A stretch of DNA of 64,000 nt from assembly GCF_000508165.1 (NCBI RefSeq), contig NZ_AYOZ01000023.1, positions 62,001 to 126,000 on the forward strand, read 5' to 3'. A program made the translations under genes and the position numbers. The notes under the pieces were generated by a model. That model was not told the DNA's origin and searched no databases. It worked only from the letters and a program-made list of their open reading frames with translations. The DNA is from Marinomonas profundimaris (GTDB lineage Bacteria; Pseudomonadota; Gammaproteobacteria; Pseudomonadales; Marinomonadaceae). Of this stretch, positions 25,610-36,235 are shown one piece after another; position 1 is the stretch's first letter; every line of letters begins with the position of its first letter.

Positions 25610-26236
25610 ATGACCGCCACACTAATATATTGCTATGACCCTATGTGTAGCTGGTGCTGGGGATTTCGCCCAACTTGGACAAAGCTACAGAAAGCGCTGC
25701 AAGGGTTAGTCGACTCAGATCAGTTGGCCATTCAGCCCATGTTAGGTGGACTTGCTATTGATTCGGATGCGCCAATGGCAGACGACATGAAAGGCAAATT
25801 AGAAGCCACGTGGAAAAATATTCATTCGACACTGGGAACAGAGTTCAATTTTGATTTCTGGCAAACGGCGTCACCACGTCGTTCCACCTACCCTGCTTGC
25901 AGAGCCTGTTATGTGGCAAGAGACATGGGATTAGAAGAGGAAATGTATCATGCGATCCAAGAAGCCTATTACTTGAAGGCGAAAAATCCATCGGATATTG
26001 ATACGTTAACCGAATGTGCAGAACACATTGGTTTGAACCCTGCTGGCTTTCAGAAAAATATGCAGCACGTTAAAAACGAACGCTTATTAGAAGAAGAAAT
26101 AGAACAAGCCAGACACATTGGGTTGAATTCTTTCCCTTCTCTCGCCTTGATCATTGGGGATAAATTGACATCGATCCCACTGGATTATAAAGACCATACC
26201 AGCATGTTAAACGCCATAAAAAAGGCGCTGTCATAG
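25610..26236 (+). CDS. DsbA-family thioredoxin-fold protein (cytoplasmic type)
   Basis: A 208-residue protein with an active-site CSWC (Cys13, Cys16) in PMCSWCWGF near the N-terminus and a helical insert. There is no signal peptide, so it is likely cytoplasmic (FrnE/isomerase-like branch of the DsbA family). Start at ATG 25610 with GGAG 6 nt upstream; the longer upstream frame includes the previous gene's terminator region. A cis-Pro candidate lies in LNSFPSLAL. The redox partner is unknown. Confidence 0.83.
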   Translation: MTATLIYCYDPMCSWCWGFRPTWTKLQKALQGLVDSDQLAIQPMLGGLAIDSDAPMADDMKGKLEATWKNIHSTLGTEFNFDFWQTASPRRSTYPACRACYVARDMGLEEEMYHAIQEAYYLKAKNPSDIDTLTECAEHIGLNPAGFQKNMQHVKNERLLEEEIEQARHIGLNSFPSLALIIGDKLTSIPLDYKDHTSMLNAIKKALS

Positions 26237-26246
26237 CGCCTTTTTT
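26218..26246 (+). terminator. Terminator overlapping the end of the DsbA-like gene
   Basis: AAGGCGCT and AGCGCCTT pair around GTCAT and are followed by T6; the TAG stop codon lies inside the stem. Confidence 0.9.
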
Positions 26247-26284
26247 ATATCTATAGACCTTCTAACCAAGTAGAAACAGTCTCG

Positions 26285-27124
26285 TTATTTTAGCCAAATG
26301 TAATTTTTGAATACTCGAAATAACGCGGCCGCAGACACCACATACAACAATGGCAACGCAAGCTTATAATCATTGCCATCTACGAAGATCATAATGCAGG
26401 CAATGACCAACAAGGTCAGCGTGAATAAATGAACGTAAGCGCAAATTCCAGCTTTCCATTTCGCCGTCACCACCACACCTGCTACGCCCAGCACGACACC
26501 TAAGGCACCACCTATTAATACATCCATTGGCCAATGAACGCCGATCAAAACTCGACTCAAACCCACCAAGACAGCCAAGGTCATAATAGACACTTTAAAG
26601 TACAGGTTCTGCACGTAACAAAAGCAAATAGTGGCCAGCAAGAACGCCGTCATACTGTGACCAGATGGGAAACTGCGCGACTTATACGCCCGCCCAAGCA
26701 AGTTAAATGCCTCAGGATCAAGCACCGCTGGCGGACGAGACATCGCGAAATAGTCTTTCAATAAATTCACAACAATCGCAGATACGATCGTCGTAAACAA
26801 AACCGTCCAATGAAAACGAATATGACGACATGAAAAAAGCAACACCAACGCCAATAGAAACACACCGTCACCAAACACGGTGAGGTTCTCCAGCAAGGTA
26901 GGAGAAATATAAGAAGATAAGTGGTTTATTTCTAAGAAGGCAAATTGATAACCTCCCATAGAATATCCAATGCTTGCCAAACTGGCTAAAACAATGGCAA
27001 TCACTAATAAAATCTGGATGTCAGATTGCGACACAACAGTTGGTGTCGACCGAGCCTCTTCTAATAAAGACTTATAGTTATTGCAAATATTGGTTGAAGA
27101 GCAGCGCATAAAATCCATCTCCAT
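26285..27124 (-). CDS. PAP2-family membrane phosphatase
   Basis: A 279-residue multi-pass membrane protein with all three lipid-phosphatase motifs: KDYFAMSRPP (K-x6-RP), FPSGH and SRVLIGVHWPMD. Such enzymes remove phosphate from isoprenoid or lipid A phosphates, or transfer it (LpxT group), facing the periplasm. It diverges from an eptA-type gene, which suggests an envelope-lipid role. Start uncertain: the ATG at 27109 has GGAG 9 nt upstream and is a fair alternative to 27124. Confidence 0.85.
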   Translation of the reverse strand: MEMDFMRCSSTNICNNYKSLLEEARSTPTVVSQSDIQILLVIAIVLASLASIGYSMGGYQFAFLEINHLSSYISPTLLENLTVFGDGVFLLALVLLFSCRHIRFHWTVLFTTIVSAIVVNLLKDYFAMSRPPAVLDPEAFNLLGRAYKSRSFPSGHSMTAFLLATICFCYVQNLYFKVSIMTLAVLVGLSRVLIGVHWPMDVLIGGALGVVLGVAGVVVTAKWKAGICAYVHLFTLTLLVIACIMIFVDGNDYKLALPLLYVVSAAALFRVFKNYIWLK

Positions 27125-27467
27125 TGGGAATTTCTAATATGAAATAACAGTTAGCGTTTAATTTTAACCATATTCTATGCATATTGCGTGAAAAATATAT
27201 AAAAATTCATGACAAACATACCAATAATGGACATATGACCTTAATTTTTGGGGAATGTATTCTGCGCCTTCTCAATGACACGGATTCGCCATGATCCTAA
27301 ATACGTCTACGATTAGTGTTAAATTGTTACCATCGGGCTTGCGTGATAAAGTGACTCCGTGGTGCAAACAAGCATCTATCATGTAACCTAGAATTGATAT
27401 TTAACCATTAACGCCTTGCACTTTTCGGCACGAAGCCGCCGTAGGATCAACAGGAAACAACTCGCCC
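27125..27467. promoter_or_regulatory. Divergent promoter region of the PAP2 and eptA genes
   Basis: A 343-bp AT-rich region between diverging genes. No credible ORF, operator or consensus promoter could be fixed by eye. Presumably it carries both promoters. Confidence 0.4.
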
Positions 27468-29069
27468 ATGAAGCGCCAACACTCTGGTTTTTCTCGCTTT
27501 TTCAAAAGCACACCAAAAACATCAACCTTCATTATTTTCATCACCTTACTGAACATCGCCCTCTACAACTGGCCATTGTTTTCTTTTTCATTGAAAAACT
27601 TAGATGGCATCACTCTCAACAGTTTGCATACGCTGCTGGCGGTGTTCGCGGTGATTTACTTAGAGACGGCGTTGATTCTGTACCTGTTGTTTTTGATATC
27701 AAGACGCCTTGGTAAAGCGGTTTGTGTGGTGTTGGCGTTAGCGAATTCGCTGGCGGTCTACTTTGTTGTGACCTACAACGTCATTTTAGACAGAACCATG
27801 ATGGGCAATATCTTCAACACACAATATTCGGAATCTGAGCAATTTCTAAGTCCTACACTGCTGGTGTATTTTGTACTTATGGGCGTCATTCCGGCTTATT
27901 TGATCATGCGATCTTCGATTCAAAAGACGTCTAGAATCCGCTTAGCGTTGCATCTTGTGCTTACTATTGTCGTGATTTCTACTTTTTTATGGCAATCGCA
28001 AAGCAAATGGCTTTGGGTGGACGACCATGCCAAACAGCTGGGCGGTATGACCATGCCTTGGTCATACGTCGGCAATGCCGCGCGTTTCCAATACAGCAAG
28101 TCTCAGGAAAATATTGTTCAAACACCACTGCCTGATGCGACTTTCCTATCCAATAATAAAACCGTTGTGGTATTGGTGATTGGTGAATCGGCACGCGCAC
28201 AGAATTTTTCGTTGTATGGTTACGATAGACCCACCAATCCATTACTCGCCGCATCGGACGTCATTACGTTGAAAAACGCCACATCTTGCGCCAGCTATAC
28301 TACCGCCGCCGTAAAATGCATTCTCTCGCACCACACTCCAAGCGGCGTATTTACTGAAAATTTTGAGCCGTTACCCAGTTACCTACAACGCCAAGGAATT
28401 GATGTTATTTGGCGCACCAAGAACTGGGGTGAACCACCAATTAAGGTATCTAGCTACCTAAGTTCAGGGGATTTAAAGCAGAATTGTGAAGGCAATGAAT
28501 GCGGCTATGATGGTGTTTTACTCAGCCATTTGGCCGAACAAATCGCCGCATCGGATAAGCAAAAAGTATTTGTGGTATTGCATCAAACAGGCAGTCACGG
28601 CCCCTCTTATTACAGCAAATACCCTAAAGAATTTGAGGTGTTTAAGCCTGTCTGTCGATCCGTTGAACTGAGCAAGTGCACACAAGCAGAGCTGATTAAC
28701 GCGTACGACAATACCATTTTGTACAACGATCATTTCTTGGATCAATTACGCCAAACACTGGCGGGCATAAAAGACACATCAAGTGCCTTTTTGTATGTAT
28801 CTGATCACGGAGAATCACTTGGAGAAGGTGGTATTTATTTACATGGAACGCCCTATTCTATTGCGCCAGAACAACAATTGCATGTGCCCTTCCTTGTCTG
28901 GATGTCGCCGTCTTTTATCGACCAACAACACATTAACGTCGATACGTTAAAAAGCAGAGAAAGCAGCACACAAGCCAATGTGTTCCACAGCGTTATGGGG
29001 GCATTCGACATGCGCAGTGAAATTTATAACAAAGATTTAGACATGTTCGGCGCAGCAAGCCAACCTTAA
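27468..29069 (+). CDS. eptA: Lipid A phosphoethanolamine transferase (EptA type)
   Basis: A 533-residue inner-membrane enzyme that transfers phosphoethanolamine to lipid A phosphates, lowering negative charge and sensitivity to cationic peptides. Five N-terminal helices are followed by a periplasmic sulfatase-like domain. That domain has GESARAQNFSLYGYDR, the nucleophile Thr region in SCASYTTAAVKC and zinc ligands in SDHGESLGE and HGTPY. The symbol reflects family; regiospecificity cannot be read. No two-component genes are adjacent. Confidence 0.88.
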   Translation: MKRQHSGFSRFFKSTPKTSTFIIFITLLNIALYNWPLFSFSLKNLDGITLNSLHTLLAVFAVIYLETALILYLLFLISRRLGKAVCVVLALANSLAVYFVVTYNVILDRTMMGNIFNTQYSESEQFLSPTLLVYFVLMGVIPAYLIMRSSIQKTSRIRLALHLVLTIVVISTFLWQSQSKWLWVDDHAKQLGGMTMPWSYVGNAARFQYSKSQENIVQTPLPDATFLSNNKTVVVLVIGESARAQNFSLYGYDRPTNPLLAASDVITLKNATSCASYTTAAVKCILSHHTPSGVFTENFEPLPSYLQRQGIDVIWRTKNWGEPPIKVSSYLSSGDLKQNCEGNECGYDGVLLSHLAEQIAASDKQKVFVVLHQTGSHGPSYYSKYPKEFEVFKPVCRSVELSKCTQAELINAYDNTILYNDHFLDQLRQTLAGIKDTSSAFLYVSDHGESLGEGGIYLHGTPYSIAPEQQLHVPFLVWMSPSFIDQQHINVDTLKSRESSTQANVFHSVMGAFDMRSEIYNKDLDMFGAASQP

Positions 29070-29091
29070 AACACATTTCGTACACGACAAT

Positions 29092-29119
29092 AAAAAGGGC
29101 CGTCAATCTGGCCCTTTTT
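29092..29119. terminator. Bidirectional terminator between eptA and the MocR gene
   Basis: AAAAAGGGCC and GGCCCTTTTT flank an 8-nt loop, between converging genes. Confidence 0.92.
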
Positions 29120-29183
29120 ATTGCTTCGATCACTGGCATCACTCAGTATCGACTTAATGCGCCGATACAGAGAACCTAATGAA

Positions 29184-30821
29184 TCAACCAAAATCGTGAT
29201 TGATTAAATCCAACATCGGGTTATAAAGCGGTTCGGTACTCGCATCACGCGACTTTTTATCTTCCTCTTTTGTAATCACCTTTTCTTCGCTCGACGCCTT
29301 CGCGGTATTCGCCGTTTCTACTACCTCTGACAGCGTAACATCGCTGTCCATCGATTCCGTTTCGACATCTTCAGGTTCTATATCTTCAGGTTCTATATCT
29401 TCAGGTTCTACAGCAGGCGCTAGATCAGCCTCTTCCGTTGATTCCTCTAACGGCTCAATGTTTTGATTGTCAGGTGAAGCCTCATCCGATACCAGATGCT
29501 CCGCCAAGGCTTTTGCCAACGGCTCGACATCGTCTAATGTTACATTCACGGCAAACCAATGTTTGGCGTCTGCTTCATGGCTCACTAACGCGCCAGGCAC
29601 AATCGCGTGTCTAAAATTGGCCAACAAGGCCGTCGTACCCGCCATGTCTAATGGTGTCGATAAATGCATCCATAACGACATTCCGCCTTTGCTCGAAGCA
29701 AAGCTAACGTGTTCGCCAAGACGTGCTTCCAAATGCGCTTTGACGCGCTCTGAATTGGCCCAAATTTCTCTCGCTCGACGAGTCAGCGAACGCTTACTAT
29801 TTGGTTGTAATGCATCGCTTAACGCCGTTTGTTGTGTATCGCTCAATGACATATCTGCGCCTAAAAAAGCGCCTTCCAACACACTCTGATGTCGCCCAGC
29901 CAAACACCAGCTTGCCGAACGGCCTACGCCTTTCGATTCCACGCCGCCGATGTAGACAATATGATCGGACGAATCTAATGATTTGTAAGTCATCATAGAA
30001 CCTGCACGATAAGCAAGATGTGAACACATGTCCCACTCGATCACTGGCAACTTAGTTTCTTCGATAATCGCTAACCAACGACGCAGACTTAAATTGCTAA
30101 TCAATTGCCCTGCAGGAAACGAGAATTGTCCCGGCAACACAACCAAACGAATTGATTCATCACGTAAACAACGAATGGCGATATCTAAATCGGCACCGCG
30201 TTCACCAGAGCCCAACGCAATAACTTGTCGCCCTAAGCTTTGTAACGTCGTGGTAATTCTAGGATCACATGGTGTTAACACCAACACGGCATCGCCTCGC
30301 TGAGTCAACGTTTGAACACTCTGTGTAAACATCGCCAAAGGAGAGTAACCAAGCCATATTTGCGACGCGTGTGCTTTGATACCCAAACCTTTTAAATAAT
30401 CGCTGATCGACTCTCGCGCCGTTAAATGGCCTTTTCCCAGTACGGGTAAATGCACGTCTTCCTGACGAGTGGTCGGGCTCAAAAACGCATCACTTTGATC
30501 CACCAAAGCACCGCGATGAGCAAGGCAAGACCAAGCCGGTTTGGCGCCATCATTGGCGAGCTTTATGAGCGTTTCGCTGGCCAATAACAAGGCTGGTTTA
30601 GTTTCACTACGATGACAAACGAAATAACCGGATTTAGGGCGAGATTCGATCCAGCCATCTTCACCCAGTAACTCATAGCCATGAATGATGGTGTTTAAGC
30701 TCAAACCCAATTGCTTCGATAAAACACGTAAAGAAGGCATACGATCGCCGGGCAAAATCGCGTCTTGCGCCATTTGATCCAAAAACCAATCCACCACACC
30801 TTTATATAAAAAATCCGCCAC
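29184..30821 (-). CDS. MocR-type (GntR-aminotransferase fusion) transcriptional regulator with acidic tail
   Basis: A winged-helix GntR domain (residues 1-70, with LPGDRMPSLRVLSKQLGLS) is joined to an aminotransferase-like domain (about 100-440) that should bind PLP. The likely Schiff-base lysine lies in YIGGVESKGVGR, a divergent form of the usual SFSK. Beyond about residue 445 is an unusual 100-residue Glu/Asp-rich tail containing three EPEDI/V repeats, not part of normal MocR proteins. The gene diverges from csdA; its target and effector are unknown. Confidence 0.85.
   Translation of the reverse strand: MADFLYKGVVDWFLDQMAQDAILPGDRMPSLRVLSKQLGLSLNTIIHGYELLGEDGWIESRPKSGYFVCHRSETKPALLLASETLIKLANDGAKPAWSCLAHRGALVDQSDAFLSPTTRQEDVHLPVLGKGHLTARESISDYLKGLGIKAHASQIWLGYSPLAMFTQSVQTLTQRGDAVLVLTPCDPRITTTLQSLGRQVIALGSGERGADLDIAIRCLRDESIRLVVLPGQFSFPAGQLISNLSLRRWLAIIEETKLPVIEWDMCSHLAYRAGSMMTYKSLDSSDHIVYIGGVESKGVGRSASWCLAGRHQSVLEGAFLGADMSLSDTQQTALSDALQPNSKRSLTRRAREIWANSERVKAHLEARLGEHVSFASSKGGMSLWMHLSTPLDMAGTTALLANFRHAIVPGALVSHEADAKHWFAVNVTLDDVEPLAKALAEHLVSDEASPDNQNIEPLEESTEEADLAPAVEPEDIEPEDIEPEDVETESMDSDVTLSEVVETANTAKASSEEKVITKEEDKKSRDASTEPLYNPMLDLINHDFG
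29369..29411. repeat. 15-bp tandem repeat in the MocR tail
   Basis: About three copies of TATCTTCAGGTTCTA (first one slightly different) encode the EPEDI repeat. In-frame 15-bp units allow copy change without frameshift. Confidence 0.85.
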
Positions 30822-31028
30822 CGCTTTGTACCTTTTCTAGTTTGTCATCTAGTATCTGTTATCAATCATTATTGTTGTCTTAAAAAAACGCAAGTAAAAG
30901 GCCAATAATTCGCGATTTTAATGGGAGTTAAGGTACAATTTCACACTCTTTGCGGCCAATTTCATTGCTTTTCTTAAGCTAATCGCCCTTTGAAAACCCT
31001 GATTATCCAAACACAAAGTAGAGTATCC

Positions 31029-32246
31029 ATGGCTTTTGACCCTTCATCGCTTCGCCCCCTTTTCCCTATTTTGTCGCAGCAAGCCTACGATCATCCTTTA
31101 ACCTACTTAGACAACGCGGCCACCACCCAAAAACCTTTATCCGTGTTGGATGCGATTCAACATTATTACCGTCATGACAATGCCAACGTGCATCGCGGCG
31201 CACATTGTCTGAGCGATCGTGCAACCAACCGGTTTGAGCAAGCCAGAAACACGGTGGCACACTTTATTAATGCACCCGAACAAAGCCATATAATCTGGAC
31301 AAAAGGGGCGACAGAAGCCATCAACATGGTGGCCTTTGGTTTAGAGCACCTGCTGGAAGAAGGCGATGAAATTCTCATCACTAGCTTAGAACATCATGCG
31401 AATCTTGTTCCGTGGCAACAATTGGCCTTTCGGACTGGCGCACGACTTCGCGTTCTTCCTTTAACCTCGAAAGGAGATTGGGCGCCAGAATTTAGCCGAT
31501 ACTTCACCGATCGCACTCGCATCTTTGCGGCGACGCAAATATCCAATGCCATCGGCACCACAACACCGCTGAAAATCATGCTTGAGCATGCCAAACAACA
31601 GGGCGCGTTTACCTTGGTTGATGGCGCACAAGCGGTGGCGCATTATCCGATTGATGTTCGAACACTAGATTGTGATTTTTACGCTTTTTCTGGCCATAAG
31701 ATGTACGGCCCAACAGGCATTGGCGTGTTATACGGAAAAAATCACGCGCTGGAGGTTTTGATGCCGTATCAAACCGGCGGGGAAATGGTGCGTCATGTAT
31801 CGCATCACGCCACAGAATTCAATGTGCTTCCTTATCGACTGGAAGCCGGTACGCCGAACATCGAAGGTGTGATTGGTTTGGCCGCCGCATGCGATTTTCT
31901 AAGCGCACAAGATCGCAATGCGTTATTGGCGTGGGAGCATACTCTGGCGGAACACGTTTATTCCCGCCTCCATAAAGAAGGTGACATCGAGATTTATTCA
32001 CCAGAAAAATGCGCCACCTTAGTCTCGTTAAGTGTACCTAATATTCACATCTTGGATTTGAACGCTTACCTAGATAGCCAAGGTGTAGCGGTTCGAGCTG
32101 GCAGCCACTGTGCCCATCCATTAATGGCGCAACTTGGTGTTGCGGGAACCTTGCGCGCCTCTTTCGCCTGTTACAATACCATGGAAGAAGCCAACCGTTT
32201 TTGTGACGTACTTCTAGAAGCCATAGACTTATTAAGTGATGAGTAA
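31029..32246 (+). CDS. csdA: Cysteine desulfurase CsdA (SufS-like, type II)
   Basis: PLP enzyme that takes sulfur from cysteine as a persulfide and passes it to CsdE. About 405 residues, with LDNAATTQKP, SLEHHANLVPW, DGAQAV, the lysine in SGHKMYGPTG and the persulfide cysteine in RAGSHCAHP. The start is set at ATG 31029 (MAFDPSS); a TTG 39 nt upstream is less convincing. It is followed 6 bp later by csdE and then by convergent tcdA, the same neighbourhood as E. coli csdA-csdE-csdL, which favours Csd over Suf naming. Confidence 0.92.
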   Translation: MAFDPSSLRPLFPILSQQAYDHPLTYLDNAATTQKPLSVLDAIQHYYRHDNANVHRGAHCLSDRATNRFEQARNTVAHFINAPEQSHIIWTKGATEAINMVAFGLEHLLEEGDEILITSLEHHANLVPWQQLAFRTGARLRVLPLTSKGDWAPEFSRYFTDRTRIFAATQISNAIGTTTPLKIMLEHAKQQGAFTLVDGAQAVAHYPIDVRTLDCDFYAFSGHKMYGPTGIGVLYGKNHALEVLMPYQTGGEMVRHVSHHATEFNVLPYRLEAGTPNIEGVIGLAAACDFLSAQDRNALLAWEHTLAEHVYSRLHKEGDIEIYSPEKCATLVSLSVPNIHILDLNAYLDSQGVAVRAGSHCAHPLMAQLGVAGTLRASFACYNTMEEANRFCDVLLEAIDLLSDE

Positions 32247-32252
32247 CAAGCA

Positions 32253-32660
32253 ATGACAGACTCTTTAGGACAACAAAAACCAGTGAACATCAAAGCCCAA
32301 CTACAAGCGTGTCGAAGCAAAGAAGAAACCTTTAAGGCATTGGTAACATTAAGCAAAACCTTACCGCGACTGTCGGCTGAAGAAAAGATCGAAGACAATA
32401 AGATAAAAGGCTGTGAAAGCGCCGTTTGGCTGATCACCACAGAAACAAACGGAGTACGCCACTTCAAAGCCGACAGCGATGCCAAACTCATGCGCGGCGT
32501 ATTAGTCGCCATATTGAGCTTGGTAGAAGGAAAGACGCTAACAGATATTCAGCAAATGGATCTAAAGACTGAACTAGCAGAATTGAACCTCGCGAGCTAT
32601 CTGACCAGCTCACGAAGCAATGGTGTATTGGCTATTTGTTCTCAGCTGCAGCGGACTTAG
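32253..32660 (+). CDS. csdE: Sulfur acceptor protein CsdE (SufE family)
   Basis: A 135-residue sulfur-transfer partner of CsdA. The acceptor cysteine is in KIKGCESAVWL. It starts 6 nt after csdA, so the two are surely co-transcribed. Its 3' end overlaps that of the opposing tcdA gene by 29 bp. Confidence 0.92.
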   Translation: MTDSLGQQKPVNIKAQLQACRSKEETFKALVTLSKTLPRLSAEEKIEDNKIKGCESAVWLITTETNGVRHFKADSDAKLMRGVLVAILSLVEGKTLTDIQQMDLKTELAELNLASYLTSSRSNGVLAICSQLQRT

Positions 32661-33423
32661 CCAAGCGGTCTAGCACTCTCGACACCGCCACAAACGCGAA
32701 GGAAGCTGTCACGGCGGTACTGGCACCAAAACCCGTATCACAATTCATCTTGGTTTCAGTATTCCCTTTCACCCTATCTTTCGATACGGTTCCGTCTCCT
32801 TGAGGGTACTTCAATTCTTCTACTGAATAGACGCATTCAATATTAAAGCGACGTGTCGAATTACGGCTAAAATTATAATAACGACGTAAGAAATTGCGTA
32901 ACTTCGCCGCTAATGGATCGCCCACTGTTAGAGACAAATCCCCCGTTTGTATTTTGGTTGGGTCTGTTTGACCTCCGGCGCCGCCAACGGTAATGACTTT
33001 GCGCTTATTGCGCTTACACCACGCCACCAGAGCGGCTTTCGGTTTAATGCTATCGATGCAGTCAATAATATAGTCGAATGGCTCTGACAGAAGCTCAGGT
33101 ATGTTTTCAGGGGTGATAAAGTCTTCGATTGAGGTTACTTGGCAACCTGGATTGATTAAACCTATACGTTCCGCCATCACATCGGTTTTCGACTCACCGA
33201 TCGTGCCATTTAACGCATGAATTTGACGGTTAACATTGGTAATGCAAACGTCATCCATATCAATCAGTGTGATCTTAGCAATACCTGAACGCGCCAAGGC
33301 TTCAGCGGCCCATGAACCCACGCCGCCGATGCCAATAACACAAACATGCGCTTGAGAAAAAACCTCATACGCCGCATCGCCATATAAACGGCGAATACCA
33401 CCAAACCGTTGATCATCTGTCAC
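32632..33423 (-). CDS. tcdA: tRNA threonylcarbamoyladenosine dehydratase TcdA (CsdL)
   Basis: A 263-residue E1-like enzyme that cyclises t6A37 in tRNA using ATP, with sulfur transfer from CsdA-CsdE reported in E. coli. It has the adenylate fold CVIGIGGVGSWAAEAL near residue 30, the metal/ATP-contact DMDDVCITNVNRQ and DCIDSIKPK. The converging overlap with csdE retains the E. coli gene grouping. Confidence 0.94.
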   Translation of the reverse strand: MTDDQRFGGIRRLYGDAAYEVFSQAHVCVIGIGGVGSWAAEALARSGIAKITLIDMDDVCITNVNRQIHALNGTIGESKTDVMAERIGLINPGCQVTSIEDFITPENIPELLSEPFDYIIDCIDSIKPKAALVAWCKRNKRKVITVGGAGGQTDPTKIQTGDLSLTVGDPLAAKLRNFLRRYYNFSRNSTRRFNIECVYSVEELKYPQGDGTVSKDRVKGNTETKMNCDTGFGASTAVTASFAFVAVSRVLDRLAKSAAAENK

Positions 33424-33506
33424 TTTTCTCTCCTCGCAGGGAGATCGCCCTGCGCTTTTCTTTCAATAAGTGTATTCTTGACTCTGTTAAAATACTGATA
33501 TGTACA

Positions 33507-34256
33507 GTGAGCCTTATGATTGAGCAAGCCTTTGAACAACTTGGTTTAACACCGCGAGAAACACAGCTTTACCAAACTCTATTAAAACTCGGACCTTCGT
33601 CTATTCGGGACATTGCGGAACACAGCGGCATCAATCGTGGCACCGCTTACGAGTCACTAAAGCAATTGCAAGGCAAAGGCGTAGTCAGTTATTTTCCCAA
33701 AGGAAAGCGCCGTTTTTTCACGGCAGAAAATCCCGATATATTGCTCAATCTAGCGGAAGAAAAACGCAACCGCTTAGATAAAACCATCGAATCCTTAAAA
33801 ACCACAATCATTCCGAGCTTGCACCAACAACAGCCAGATTATCATCATACGAATGTACGTTATTACGAAGGTGATGATGGCATTGAATGGGTTTTGCGCG
33901 ATATTTTAAACGTGGTATCGGAACAAGACCATAAAGAATATTGTGTATTTTCCTCTAAACCAATTCGTCCGTTTTTGTATCGCCCTTTTCCCAACTACAC
34001 AAAGCAACGTGTCAAGCTCGGTATTAATGTGAAAGTTATTGCATTAGGAGAAGGTGGCGAAGAAGCCGAACTATCAGAACGTAAATGGATAAAAACGGAT
34101 GGCGCTGTCGACGCAAGCTACATTGCAATCTATCCACCAAAATGTGCAATTATTTCTTTGGCAAGTAACAACTTCCCTTCTGCCGTCGTGCTGGAATCCA
34201 AAGACATTGCCAAAGCACAACAAATTATCTTCGATACCTTATGGAAGATGCTTTAA
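33507..34256 (+). CDS. TrmB-like winged-helix transcriptional regulator
   Basis: A 249-residue protein. The N-terminal winged helix has LTPRETQLYQTLLKLG, SIRDIAEHSGINRGTAYESL and GKGVVSYFPKGKRRFF, typical of the TrmB/sugar-specific regulator group. A short coiled region and a ligand-like C-terminal domain follow. The start could be GTG 33507 or ATG 33516; neither has a clear Shine-Dalgarno. A TTGACT at 33478-33483 may be the -35. No neighbouring transport operon hints at its ligand. Confidence 0.75.
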   Translation: MSLMIEQAFEQLGLTPRETQLYQTLLKLGPSSIRDIAEHSGINRGTAYESLKQLQGKGVVSYFPKGKRRFFTAENPDILLNLAEEKRNRLDKTIESLKTTIIPSLHQQQPDYHHTNVRYYEGDDGIEWVLRDILNVVSEQDHKEYCVFSSKPIRPFLYRPFPNYTKQRVKLGINVKVIALGEGGEEAELSERKWIKTDGAVDASYIAIYPPKCAIISLASNNFPSAVVLESKDIAKAQQIIFDTLWKML

Positions 34257-34294
34257 CCCTCAAATCTATAACTCCGTATTAAATCGAACCCAAT

Positions 34295-34323
34295 AAAAAA
34301 GCAGCCCTTAGGCTGCTTTTTTT
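34295..34323. terminator. Bidirectional terminator between TrmB-like gene and the atp operon
   Basis: AAAAAAGCAGCC and GGCTGCTTTTTTT flank CTTA. It ends atpC transcripts on one strand and the regulator gene on the other. Confidence 0.95.
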
Positions 34324-34346
34324 GACTTCAAACTCAACATATCCGC

Positions 34347-34766
34347 TTAATTGTGATTACGGAACTGCTGAATAGTGCGCAAACGGGCCATAGCTTCCAC
34401 TAGTTCCGCTGTCGCACGAGTGTAGTCGACGTCAGGTTTTTGGTCTGCCAAAAGCTCTTGGGCATGAGCCTGAGCTTTTAGAGCCGCCTCTTCGTCCAGA
34501 TCTCTTGCACGAGTGGCTGTATTAGCCAAGACGGTGACACGGTGCGGTTGAACTTCTAGGAAGCCACCGGACACGAAGATAAGTTCTTCATCACCATTTT
34601 CTTTAACCACACGAACAGGACCTGGCTCCAGGGTTGTCAACAATGGCGCGTGTCCAGGCATAATGCCCAAATCGCCATAGCTGCCTGCAGCCACAAGAGA
34701 TTGAACCGTACCGGAAAAAATCTCTTGTTCAGCGCTTACGATATCGCAGTGTACTGTGATAGCCAT
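34347..34766 (-). CDS. atpC: F1F0 ATP synthase subunit epsilon
   Basis: Last gene of the atp operon, 139 residues. It has the beta-sandwich start [19 protein letters not shown], the conserved [19 protein letters not shown] loop and a C-terminal helical hairpin that regulates hydrolysis. It lies 63 bp after atpD. Confidence 0.95.
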   Translation of the reverse strand: MAITVHCDIVSAEQEIFSGTVQSLVAAGSYGDLGIMPGHAPLLTTLEPGPVRVVKENGDEELIFVSGGFLEVQPHRVTVLANTATRARDLDEEAALKAQAHAQELLADQKPDVDYTRATAELVEAMARLRTIQQFRNHN

Positions 34767-34829
34767 AAGTTGCCTCTCTTAGTCATACTTAGCAAAAGCG
34801 TCTTTCAACGCCTTTGCTACGCGTGATGG

Positions 34830-36218
<1,389 letters not shown>

Positions 36219-36235
36219 TTAAATACCTAAATACC

